NCBI RefSeq assembly: GCF_902713425.1
Contig: NC_081198.1
Span: 20,753,188 to 20,817,187, forward strand
Length of the DNA stretch: 64,000 bases
From: Acipenser ruthenus
Lineage: Eukaryota > Chordata > Actinopteri > Acipenseriformes > Acipenseridae
Reading direction: 5' to 3'
Shown: positions 1 to 9,529 of the stretch, piece by piece
Numbering within the stretch: the stretch's first letter is position 1
Layout: each line of letters begins with the position of its first letter
Program-made: the position numbers and the translations under genes
Notes under the pieces: model-generated
Seen by the model: only the letters and a program-made list of their open reading frames with translations
Told to the model about the DNA's origin: nothing
Database searches by the model: none

Positions 1-581
1 CCACATTTCCTACAATACCGTGGCTGTCCTGGGTAAAAGAGATAGCTCTTATTAGGCCCAATTGAGAAGTTGCCTGGGGGGTGTCTGACCCCTCCTATTC
101 CTTCCGAATCTTTTTTAAAAGTCACCGTATATTTCCTTTTCCCATTCCAGATGTCATATTCATTTTTTATTTTCTCACCATTTTGTACCTGGTCACAGTA
201 GCGCAACAGAAAGATCCTTATTTCGTTCTCTTGCACAAAGGGGTTGAACATGTGCACTGTTAAAGTTCTCACCTCTCTGGTGTACAGCATCTCCATTTTA
301 ATTCCAAAAAAGCAAGGAAGGTTTCTCTTCTTTTTGTAAATTTCCCATATCTGGTAGCAGAGTGCTTCCGAAGCCAAGGTGATGTCGTATGTCCTGGTCT
401 TTAATAATTCTTGTAGACAAAATATCTGCTGCGGATATATACCCAGCTCTCCCATCAAGATCTTCTCCACAAGAAATTTCAGGTCCACTTTTACCCGTAA
501 CTCCTCATCGTCCGCTAGTTCCAACCGCACTGTATTCTTTAATCGCACCCGGGGGGTCGACGGTGATCCTGTGTTCTCCAT
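1..581 (-). CDS. LINE ORF1 gag-like protein, N-terminal part (element E1)
   Basis: Reading from ATG at 579-581 gives 193 uninterrupted codons to the window edge. The protein starts MENTGSPSTPRVRLKNTV and contains VRTLTVHMFNPF and GGVRHPPGNFSIGPN, then ends in CRKCG, the first half of a CCHC knuckle. The order matches ORF1 of the other elements here: compare GGVRHIPNSIVLGPN before CRKCGELGH in family A. The role is inferred to be nucleic-acid binding in the retrotransposition RNP. The sequence is clearly diverged from all the other ORF1s in the window, so it marks a separate lineage. The zinc-knuckle array and C-terminus are off-window. Confidence 0.82.
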   Translation of the reverse strand, partial: MENTGSPSTPRVRLKNTVRLELADDEELRVKVDLKFLVEKILMGELGIYPQQIFCLQELLKTRTYDITLASEALCYQIWEIYKKKRNLPCFFGIKMEMLYTREVRTLTVHMFNPFVQENEIRIFLLRYCDQVQNGEKIKNEYDIWNGKRKYTVTFKKDSEGIGGVRHPPGNFSIGPNKSYLFYPGQPRYCRKC

Positions 582-617
582 TCTAATGACGTCTCAAGAG
601 CTGCGGTCAAGCCACAC
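1..617 (-). mobile_element. Keno-like LINE E1, 5' end only (runs off window)
   Basis: This is the 5' end of a fifth LINE lineage, inserted in a U2 gene in sense orientation. The ORF1 start is at 581 and only about 36 nt separate it from the U2 5' fragment at 618-651. The leader is much shorter than in the other families and lacks their hairpin and GGTAA repeats. It shares the 5'-terminal hairpin UGUGG-CUUGA-CCGCA with B1. The 3' part lies outside the window, so the type of 3' end is unknown. Confidence 0.8.
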
Positions 618-651
618 ACACTTGAGATGAGCCAAGAGGCCGAGAAGCGAT
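618..651 (-). ncRNA. RNU2: U2 snRNA 5' fragment (nt 1-34), flank of element E1
   Basis: The fragment begins ATCGCTTCTCGG as in U2. It carries GGCCTCTTGG instead of GGCCTTTTGG, and TCATCTCAAG instead of TAAGATCAAG. It stops at nt 34, where element sequence starts. The changes keep pairing with the element's own CTTGAGA (see findings), so this may be element-borne sequence and not only host flank. Confidence 0.85.
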
Positions 652-911
652 GGCGACTTGGCCCTTGCCCGGGGCCCCCCAGCCCGGACGGCACAGGGGG
701 ATTCAAAGGTGGGTGCAAAATTCCAAGCACAAGCAGACCCCCAAAAAACGGGCTGCTGCTTCCAGAGGGGAAATGTGCAATTTAAGCAGGAGAAAACAAA
801 ACAAAGCAAAAACACACACATAACACCAAAAACAAAACATAAACTGGCGGAGTGCGTCTTACAAATAGTCATGCCAAGCTGCTATGCTGTGCAAGGTGCC
901 TTGGGTAACTA
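652..911 (-). promoter_or_regulatory. U2 snRNA promoter (unit 1), reads into element E1
   Basis: TATA-less, GC-rich upstream region. The candidate PSE is at 696-715 (-45 to -64; minus strand CACCCACCTTTGAAT). The DSE candidates are an octamer-like ATTTGTAA near -210 and a ZNF143/Staf-like TTACCCA...CCTTGCA near -250. The PSE call rests on position and partial match. Confidence 0.6.
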
Positions 912-1047
912 CAACTGTGCCTCACTGGCTGGCTGGCTTGCTAAGAAGGTCCTGGCATAGGGACATGTTCCACCACACTTGTCTGGTTAGCTGCATGCTC
1001 CCAGGAAACAAACTGCTGCTGTCTACATCATCACCACATGTGAATAA

Positions 1048-1118
1048 AAGAAAGAAAGAAAGCAAGAAAGAAAGAGAAAGAAAGAGAGAAAGAAAGAAAG
1101 AGAGAGAAAAAAAAAGAA
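1048..1118. repeat. GAAA/GA microsatellite in U2 spacer
   Basis: Imperfect GAAA and GA repeats. On the U2 strand it reads as a CT-rich run, comparable in place to the CT repeat of vertebrate U2 arrays. Nothing else is recognised in the roughly 140 bp between it and the promoter at 652-911. Confidence 0.9.
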
Positions 1119-1227
1119 GTAAAACGGTGGGAAAACTTGCATCAACACTGGCACTCTCCCTCCAGCAGGGGTAGACAAAATGCTCACAGGAGAGATCCAG
1201 ATCTGACTTTGACCAACGTTAGAGAAA

Positions 1228-1416
1228 GGTGTGCACTGTTCCCGGAGGTACTGCAATACCGGGCCGATGCGTGGAGTGGACGGAGCAAGCCCCTGTTCCA
1301 TCTCCCGATTCCAAAAATCAATTTAATATATGGTCCCCTGATAGGGGACGTATCAGATATTAAACTGATAAGAACAGATACTACACTTGATCTTAGGCAA
1401 AAGGCCGAGAAGCGAT
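1228..1416 (-). ncRNA. RNU2: U2 snRNA gene, full length (copy 1)
   Basis: Spliceosomal U2 snRNA, 189 nt, from ATCGCTTCTCGG to GGTGCAC. It contains branch-point recognition GTAGTA, the Sm-site region and stem-loops I-IV. Two substitutions from the local consensus are seen: one in the stem I region (TTTTGCCTAAG) and one near the 3' end. A 3' box, GTTGGTCAAAGTCAGA, lies at 1202-1217. It may be functional or slightly degenerate. Confidence 0.93.
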
Positions 1417-1676
1417 GGCGACTTGGCCCTTGCCCGGGGCCCCCCAGCCCGGACGGCACAGGGGGATTCAAAGGTGGGTGCAAAATTCCAAGCACAAGCA
1501 GACCCCCAAAAAACGGGCTGCTGCTTCAGAGGGGAAATGTGCAATTTAAGCAGGAGAAAACAAAACAAAGCAAAAACACACACATAACACCAAAAACAAA
1601 ACATAAACTGGCGGAGTGCGTCTTACAAATAGTCATGCCAAGCTGCTATGCTGTGCAAGGTGCCTTGGGTAACTAC
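1417..1676 (-). promoter_or_regulatory. U2 snRNA promoter (copy 1)
   Basis: Same architecture as the other units. The candidate PSE is at 1461-1480 and there is no TATA box near -25, as expected for a Pol II snRNA promoter. Confidence 0.62.
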
Positions 1677-1810
1677 AACTGTGCCTCGCTGGCTGGCTGG
1701 CTTGCTAAGAAGGTCCTGGCATAAGGACATGTTCCACCACACTTGTCTGGTTAGCTGCATGCTCCCAGGAAACAAACTGCTGCTGTCTACATCATCACCA
1801 CATGTGAATA

Positions 1811-1884
1811 AAAGAAAGAAAGACAGCAAGAAAGAAAGAGAGAAAGAAAGAGAGAAAGAAAGAAAGAGAGAAAGAAAAAAAAGA
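1811..1884. repeat. GAAA/GA microsatellite in U2 spacer
   Basis: Same run as in the neighbouring unit, with a GACAGC interruption near its start that recurs in several units. Confidence 0.9.
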
Positions 1885-1994
1885 AGTAAAACGGCGGGAA
1901 AACTTGCATCAACACTGGCACTCTCCCTCCAGCAGGGGTAGACAAAATGCTCACAGGAGAGATCCAGATCTGACTTTGACCAACGTTAGAGAAA

Positions 1995-2107
1995 GGTGTG
2001 CACCGTTCCCGGAGGTACTGCAATACCGGGCCGATGCGTGGAGTGGACGGAGCAAGCCCCTGTTCCATCTCCCGAATCCAAAAATCAATTTAATATATGG
2101 TCCCCTG
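1995..2107 (-). ncRNA. RNU2: U2 snRNA 3' fragment (nt 77-189), left of A1
   Basis: The 3' part of the U2 gene split by the A1-A2 dimer. It ends at nt 77; the next three bases (ATA on plus) fit both U2 and the element end. One substitution, in the Sm-proximal GGATTCGG. The 5' part is at 15417-15483. Confidence 0.92.
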
Positions 2108-2647
2108 ATACTCTTTTATTGAGATTTTACATTTTTTTACATTTACACCCATTCGTTTTTTCATTCATTTTACATTTCTTTTAAAGATGACATTCATGCA
2201 TACAGACATACATTTTGTTTTAAAAGCATTTAAAACACATTTAAAAACACCAAGACAATTGAGCTTTGTACATGGTTAAAACAGACACAGATTAAAATCA
2301 ACATGAAAAAAACCTGTGCTGTTTTAAAAGTGACTGGAAAAAAAGAACCATCTATAAAAAAACAGTGCTTGTGAGGGCCGGGGAGTGCTCTCTAAAAAGG
2401 TTCAAAAGTGAACATAAAACTATATTACTAAAACAGGGACAGGGGAAAAGGGACAGTGTATAAAACAGTGAGTTAAAATTCTAAAATTTTAAAACACTTA
2501 AAATGTAACTTTTAATAGTTAACATTAAAAATCTTTTAGATACATAAAACAAAACAAAATCAAATAAAACATTCAAAATAAATCAAATCAAAATCCATAA
2601 AACTGAAACAAAAAGACTACATAAAACCAGGGCACCGTTCAAAAACG

Positions 2648-2684
2648 GTCATGCCAGCTAAAAAGGGCGGAATGCTGGCATGAC
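2648..2684 (-). other. 3'UTR stem-loop of A1
   Basis: A perfect 11-bp inverted repeat (GTCATGCCAGC) with a 15-nt loop, about 70 nt past the ORF2 stop. A second small hairpin (ACCGTT/AACGGT) directly adjoins it and a 12-bp palindrome GCTCCTAGGAGC lies at 2722-2733. Present in all four family A copies. It may serve RT recognition of the element RNA (inference). Confidence 0.6.
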
Positions 2685-2754
2685 AAAATAAATAAAAGGC
2701 TTAGCGGTGCCCCGTAGTCCCGCTCCTAGGAGCTAGCGGTTCCAGTTTTTTCCT

Positions 2755-5700
2755 TTATTCCATCTTCACGTCCTGAAGTCCGGCGATCCTCCACTCTGCA
2801 CAGGCCTTGTCCTTCCCGAGGGTCCGGATGTCCAGAATTACAAAGTCCTTGATAAGAGTTTGTGCCCTTCTGGTCGTGGTGATAGTGTCTAGCTCCTGCT
2901 TGTGATAGACACAGACGTTACGGCCCTCCCACAGGATCTGCTTGACAACATTGATGACACGCCAAACGCACTTAGCTGTGCTGGTAGTGATTCCTCCCGC
3001 AGGCCCATAGAGCACAGTCTCAGCGGTCATCTTGGCCGTGTCAGCAAACCTGTTTAGGAAGACAGAGACAGAGAGCCAGACACTGCCAGCCACATCACAC
3101 TCCCAGAAGATATGGGCTGGTGTTTCTCTCTTGCGGCACTTTGCATAGGGGCATGTTTCTACTTGGGCTAGTCCCCTCCTGAACATGAACGCTCGAGTGG
3201 GGAGTGCACTGTGGACGGTGTTCCGTGCTATATCCTTCTGGACATTACTGAGGCAGCTGTGAGACACATTCTCCCAGATTTTTTGGCTTTGGGTGAGGGA
3301 GAAAGTAGCTACTTTTTCAATTTCCTGGGAACCGGCAAGATATTTAGTTACAGCCTTGTATTCCCAGGAGGCCAATTTTGCTTTATCTAAGCCCAATTTA
3401 TATATAGTGTCCCTTAAGGTTCTATAATACAATGGGGGGTCCCAGGAGTACGGCACGGTGTTATCAATAGTGCAGAGGCCCAAGGCCCTGAGACAGGTGG
3501 CAAAATAGAAACGATTCATGTAACATACCTTCCTGTCCAGGGCCTGGATGTTCTTGATAGTTTGCGTGAGCCCCTGCACTCGGGTGAGCTGCACAACGTC
3601 CGGGACCCCCTTACCTCCCTTCTTGTCGGCTTTACTCAGAGTGGCTCGCTTTACCCTCTCCATCTTGCTGCCCCAGATAAAGCGGTGGATAATGCGGTCC
3701 ACCACTTTTTTGGTGGTCCTGTCTGGGGGAAAGATTTTTCCTACATAAGAGAGGATGGGGAACAGTATAGACTTGGTTATTAATACTCTACCCGTCATTG
3801 TTAAGGATCTTGTGCTCCATCCGCCAATCTTTTTACGGACCTGGTTAATGGCCGCCGTCCAGCTCTGGGCCCCCGAGCTATTGTTCTCGAAAATGAGGCC
3901 CAGAATCTTGATTTTGTCCTTTTTGACAGGGTACATGTCCGACAGTTCCCTATCTACCTGCCAATTTTTAGACACGTAGACTTCGCTCTTGGACTTATTA
4001 ATCACTGCCCCGGTCGCCGTGCAGTACTTCTCAAGGATATTACTAATCCGAGGTACCGACGATGTGTTGGTGCAAATGAGTGACACATCGTCCATATATG
4101 CTGTTGTTTTGACCTGGACCCCGTTGGATCCAGGCAGCTGGAAACCAGTTATATTGGTATCCCTACGAATTGCCTGCAGGAGGGGTTCAATGCACACGAC
4201 ATATAGCAGTGGGGATAGTGGGCAACCCTGTCTGACCCCTGACTGGATAGATATTTTACCAGTCAGGTGCCTGTTCACCAAGACTCAGGTACTAATGTTT
4301 GTATATATGGTTTTAACCCACTCCCTAAGTCCAGGAGCGAATTTCATCTGGTCCATCACTTTGTACATATATTCATGGCTTACCCTATCGAACGCCTTCT
4401 CCTGGTCAAGGTTGAACAGGCAGAGGGGATGGTTCCGTTCTCTAGAATAAGCCAGAATGTCCCTTGTTAACATTAAAATATCCGTGATGGACCTCCCTGG
4501 GACGCCACAAGCCTGGTCGGGGCCAATGACCAAAGGGAGGTGTACTTGTAGCCGGAGCATCAGAGCTTTGGCTAGTATCTTGTAATCCACGCAAAGGAGG
4601 CTGATTGGGCGCCAATTCCGTAGATCTTTAACATCCCCTTTCTTATGAAGGAGAGTAATTACACTCTCCCGCATAGAAGGGCCCAACCGCTTCTCCCTGT
4701 AGACCGCTCTGTAGACCTCCGCTAAATGGACTTTTAGCGTGTCCCAAAAAAGATGGTAATACTCACCCGGGATGCCATCTGGACCTGGCGTCTTACCGGT
4801 GTTCATGGTCTTAACCGCCTGGGTGAGCTCCTCCAGCGTGAGTTCTGGGTCCTTCTCCTCCTCCTCGTCGTCCCGCACTGAGTCAGGCTCCAACTGGCTC
4901 AGGAACCACTCTATCAGGGTGTCATCTGTAGCTTTGATGTTATACAGGTCCCTATAGAAGTTCTCTACCACTTTTTTCACTCCCTCACTATCCTCTACTA
5001 TCCTCCCCCTGCTGTCGAGCATGGAGGACATCAAGTGCTGCTTCTCCCTCGTTTTCTGGAAGAAGAAGCAAGTACACTTTTCGTCTTCCTCCATTTTTTG
5101 CACTTTTGCATTGTGCATGACCTTTCGTTGTTCCTCCCTACAAAGCACTGAAAGATCTAGCTTGGTCTGGGCTATCTCGTCGCTTACAGGGAACCCCCGA
5201 AGCTGAAGCAGGCTCAGACGCTGGAGGGCAGCATTCAGGTGTTTATATTTGGCCCTCCTTTCTTTTGCTTTCCTCTTGCCTGCTGCTATGAAATAACCCT
5301 TAGTTCTCATTTTGACCATCTCCCACCACTCTATAGGGGAGTTGAATAGGTCACGCAAAGTGGTCCACTCAACAAGCCTGCTCTTATAGGCTGCAGCTAT
5401 GGAGGGGTCATCGAGTAAGGAGGTGTTTAATTTCCAGACCCCTGACCCCATCTGGGAGGTCTGAGGGACCTGCAATGTTACCTGCAGGAGCCTATGGTCA
5501 GAGAAGAAGACGGCCTGGGTGTCTACTGCCGTCTTCGTAAGGGAGCTGGTATGCAGGACGAGATCTATACGGGAGAAGGAGGTCCCAGATGAGCTCACCC
5601 AGGTAAAGGGAGGCACCAGGTCCTTACCTGCATCACACAGGGAGAAATCAGATATTACGGAGGACAAAACTCTACTAGAGCGGTCGTTGCGTGGCCTGCT

Positions 5701-6198
5701 CCGGTCTACGTCCCTCAGAGCACAATTGAAGTCACCTGACACGATGACGGGTACGTTCCCCAGCAGGAGTGGACGCAGCTGTGGAAAAAATTGAACTCTT
5801 TCGTTTTGGTTAGTGGGTGCGTAGACATTGACCAGTCTGAGGGGAGTGTTGTTGTATGTCACATCCACGCTCAGAATTCTACCAGGTTCTACCTCCCTGC
5901 TGCTGCGGGAGGTAATAAAAGGGTTTTTAAACAGGATACCTACTCCGTCGGCTCTGGCTATGTTGGAGCCCGACCAGAAGGAGTCCCCCAGGGTCCAATT
6001 CTCCTTCAGGTCCCTATAATCAGGGCTCGACGAAATACCACACTCCTGCAGAAAGATGAGATCTGCTTTCAAGTTAGCTAGATAGTTTAGTACATCAAAT
6101 CTTTTTTGTGTCTCCCTGATGCTCCTGACATTAACAGACACACATATCAGGGCCATCAGGGTAGCTAACAAGAAAAGGAGTCGCTGCGTCCACCCCAT
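2755..6198 (-). pseudogene. LINE ORF2 endonuclease/reverse transcriptase, one stop (A1)
   Basis: Same 1148-codon frame as A2 ORF2, broken once. CGA becomes TGA at 4285-4287, in the sequence that reads NISTRVLVN in A2. The upstream part (4285-6198) has the AP endonuclease and RT motif A; the downstream part (2755-4281) has YMDD and the C-terminal CCHC motif. All other motifs are kept. The change is a CpG transition. This copy could only work by readthrough or by trans supply from an intact copy. Confidence 0.9.
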
Positions 6199-6203
6199 AG
6201 CGA

Positions 6204-8152
6204 CTATGATTGGGAGGTCGGGACACTCTTCCTACTCTTAGCTCTACGCTTGCTTCGAGGGGGCTTGGGCTTATTTGCAACTCCCATCACCCCTGAGAAG
6301 GTACTCACTGCTGCCTCGTCCAAGAAGGCACCGTCTTTGTATGCACAGTACGTGGAGTTGTTTGGGCTATTCAACTCCCCACAAGGTAAGTCTGGTGGAA
6401 CTTGCTCAGGGCCCCTCGGAACGTGTGGGTCAGCTTTGTCCTGGGGGGGGGGTTATGACAGACAGCATTCTTTGGCTGTTACCGTCTGCTGAATTGGAGC
6501 TGTTAGCAGACTTCTGGCTTACCGCGTCCAGGGGTATTCCCATGTCCTCCAGTGCTGTATCTAGGAGGACCTCTAGGGGGCCCCTGGTTTTGCCCATACA
6601 AGGGAGGGGGTCAAGGATGCTTTGAAGGGAGGCCCTTCGCTTGAAGAGGGTCATTGCTACCGAGGTACTGCTGGTCAGGGAAGGTGTTGACCCCGACCTC
6701 TCCCTCGGTGCATTAGTGAACACCTCTTCTGCGAGGTGTGCTAGGGTTTGTGCCAACGACTGGGAAGGCTGGCTGGGGATGCCCTGGCTGGCTGCTACCT
6801 GCCCACTAGGCGGCAGTGTAGCCGTCCCACTTGCCTCCGTCTCTGCCTGCGAGGGCAAGACTGGGGACTTTGTGTGGACATTAGCTGGTTTGGGATCTAT
6901 GGGGGCCACCTGCAACTTGCTGTCTTTGATCTTGATCTTCTTTCTTTTCCCCCCCTCGTCTCTACCTTTTCTTTTCCCCACCCTCTGCTGGTTCTTCACT
7001 CCCTTCCCCTCCTTCTCACTCTCACTTTCACTGTCGCTTTCGCTTTCCTCCCCCACGGACTCAATACTTATGGCGTCATAACGAGAGCCGAGGGGGAGTG
7101 CTGGCGCTGAGAGGGCCCTACTCAGGGGGGGGGCCGCTGCTGGGTCCGGGCTCCCTCCCTGCCTCGTGTTCTGTATCAGAGGAGCTACTGGAGGAGCTAG
7201 TGGAGTAGCTGTTGTACTCTCTCTCTGGGCTGGGGGAAGGGGTCCTCGTAAAACGGGACATGTCTCGGGGGCGGGGGGGTGAGGGGGGTGCTGGTGATGA
7301 TGGTGGTGCTGGAGTCTGGGTTTTGGATACTGTTGGTGGTGATGTGGACTGATCTTTGTTACTTGCTCCCTCTTCCTGCTCAGGCCTAGGCTTGTTCGTA
7401 TTTGCCTTGCTGGCTCTGGCCATGTTGGCATAGGAAGAGGGGCAGTCCTTAAACAGGTGCCCCTTCTTTCCACACAAATTGCACTGCCTCTCTTCTCTGC
7501 AGTGGCTGGTCTCGTGGGGGGCGCCGCAGTTCCTGCACTTGACTACAGTACTTGCGGCCGCCAGGTGTCCTAATTCCCCACATTTCCTGCAGAGTTTTGG
7601 CATCCCATTATAGAATACCAGCCCTCTGTTGGGCCCTAACACTATGGAGTTTGGAATGTGGCGGACGCCTCCAATGCCCGATGGATCAACATTGAGGCGT
7701 ACCAGCCACTTTCTGGCTCCTGTCCAAACCCCATCTTCGTCTGTAATTTTCCTCCCTTCTGATGACACCCTCCCATAGCGGTTAAGCCATGTTGTAATAT
7801 CATAGTTGCTAACAGCCTCATTGAAAAATTGGACAGTAACAACTTTCATTTCTCTGTCTGTCAGTGCATCCACACAAAATTCTTTGTATGGAGCGAGATA
7901 TTTATTCTCCCCCCAAAAGGACCACATTTCTTGTAACTTTTGGGGGTTCCTAAAACTGACCTCAAACACTTCCTTAAGCCCTGGCAATTTCACCAAACAA
8001 TTCAAGTCAGAAGGGGAAAAACCCATACCCCTCTGAAGAATGGTCCGGCTGAACTCCAGTCTCGTCAGTCCTGGTTCCGTTTCATCTTGCTTGTTTCTTG
8101 TGAAGCGCACCGCATTGTGCCTCCTGGTCTCCTGGGTTGGCCGGAACGCCAT
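6204..8152 (-). pseudogene. LINE ORF1 gag-like protein, frameshifted (A1)
   Basis: The frame is open from MAFRPTQETRRHNAVRF at 8152 to about 7125. There a nine-G run (eight in A2) shifts it. A ten-G run near 6443 (nine in A2) shifts it again. The total length is 2 nt more than A2 ORF1. The last Cys of the first knuckle is Ser here (HLAAAS, against HLAAAC in A2). The rest follows A2: knuckles, Ser/Pro-rich and acidic tail. The G runs could be real decay or sequencing error. Confidence 0.85.
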
Positions 8153-8202
8153 CCTTCAGCTGGCTCCTCCGATTGGGGTGGGAGAAGCCTCTGGACGTCC
8201 GG

Positions 8203-8231
8203 GTTGTCTCTCTCTACGGAAAAGAGACAAC
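8203..8231 (-). other. 5'UTR hairpin upstream of ORF1 (A1)
   Basis: A 9-bp perfect stem, GTTGTCTCT with AGAGACAAC, closing about 50 nt before the ORF1 ATG. Also at 14976-15004 (A2) and 55123-55151 (A3). Families B, C and D also have a hairpin at this place, of different sequence. Confidence 0.55.
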
Positions 8232-8264
8232 GTAAGCAGCAAATCTGGGCAGTTGAAGGAACTA

Positions 8265-8492
8265 TTACTTTAGTCCCTGAGGAGATGGTCGCCTCGCAAG
8301 AGGGACCCCCTCCCCAGGTGAACGGTGTCCTTCCCTGGCGGAGTAGGGGGCGCTGCTTGGCACCGAGACCACGTAGGAAGAATCGTGGCTGTGACGCCTC
8401 TTCGGGGTCCGGGGCCGCCCTCTGCTCCTCCCAGATGGCGCCCTCTGCTGGGCGCCTGCTGCTCTCTCGGTCTGGATCTCGATTACAATCAA
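8265..8492 (-). other. Upstream ORF in family A leader (75 codons), possible
   Basis: An ATG-to-stop frame in the 5'UTR encoding an Arg/Ser/Pro-rich peptide beginning MIVIEIQTERAAGAQQ. The same frame is open at 15038-15265 and 55185-55412, but the copies are too similar for this to prove coding. It could reduce or control ORF1 translation, or be chance. Confidence 0.3.
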
Positions 8493-9529
8493 GGGCTGGG
8501 GATGAGGTCGTCTAGGTCATCAAAGGGTCCTCAAAGGTCGTCTGGATGGTAGGTCCTCCATCTCTCGAACTCCAGGAACGTCTGGAAAAGCCGGAACCGC
8601 CTGAAAAAGAAATAAACTGGAACCGTCTGAAAAAGAAAAAACTGCACTCAACAGTCAACAAAATCTTGAAAGACCCTCGGCTTGGATTGGGCAAGCCAAA
8701 ACCAGACTGAGCATTAGTCTTCCAAAAAGTTGCCGAGCTGAAGAAAGCCAGTCAAAAATAAAACAAATTCTGTTCCTCCTCACTCGAACAAACCTCTCAC
8801 AGACCCTCGGAGGGAGCGGGCAATGCCACTACCCTCTAAGCCTTAGTCTTAGAAAGATTTATTCGAACTGAAGAGAATACTCTTTTATTGATATTTTACA
8901 TTTTTTTACATTTACACCCATTCGTTTTTTCATTCATTTTACATTTCTTTTAAAGATGACATTCATGCATACAGACATACATTTTGTTTTAAAAGCATTT
9001 AAAATACATTTAAAAACACCAAGACAATTGTGATTTGTACATGGTTAAAACAGACACAGATTAAAATCAACATGAAAAAAACCTGTGCTGTTTTAAAAGT
9101 GACTGGAAAAAAAGAACCATCTATAAAAAACCAGTGCTTGTGAGGGCCGGGGAGTGCTCTCTAAAAGGTTCAAAAGTGAACATAAAACTAGATCTAAAAC
9201 AGGGACAGGGGAAAAGGGACAGTGTATAAAACAGTGAGTTAAAATTCTAAAATTTTAAAACACTTAAAATGTAACTTTTAATAGTTTACATTAAAAATCT
9301 TAAAGATACATAAAACAAAACAAAACAAAACAAAATCAAATAAAACATTCAACGTAAATCAAATAAAAGTCCATAAAACTGAAACAAAAGACTACATAAA
9401 ACCAGGGCACCGTTGAAAAACGGTCATGCCAGCTAAAAAGGGCGGAATGCTGGCATGACAAAATAAATAAAAGGCTTAGCGGTGCCCCGTAGTCCCGCTC
9501 CTAGGAGCTAGCGGTTCCAGTTTTTTCCT

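Larger units (their letters stand above)
2108..8879 (-). mobile_element. Keno-like LINE family A, copy A1
   Basis: A full-length non-LTR element in U2 sense orientation: 5'UTR 8153-8879, ORF1, ORF2, 3'UTR 2108-2754. The 3' end is AATAAAAGAGTAT with no poly(A) tail, joined to U2 near nt 77. The 5' end abuts the 3' end of A2 directly, with no U2 sequence between. ORF2 has one in-frame stop and ORF1 has two single-G length changes, so the copy is not intact. Boundaries are uncertain by about 3 bp because of shared bases. Confidence 0.9.

Noticed and set aside
1023-1301. Minus-strand frames with long Phe/Leu/Ser runs over the GAAA repeats
   Set aside because: Translation of a microsatellite plus the U2 3' half; no gene.
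5519-6081. Plus-strand frames opposite ORF2 and ORF1 of the LINEs
   Set aside because: Shadows of the real reading frames, repeated in each copy of family A and C.
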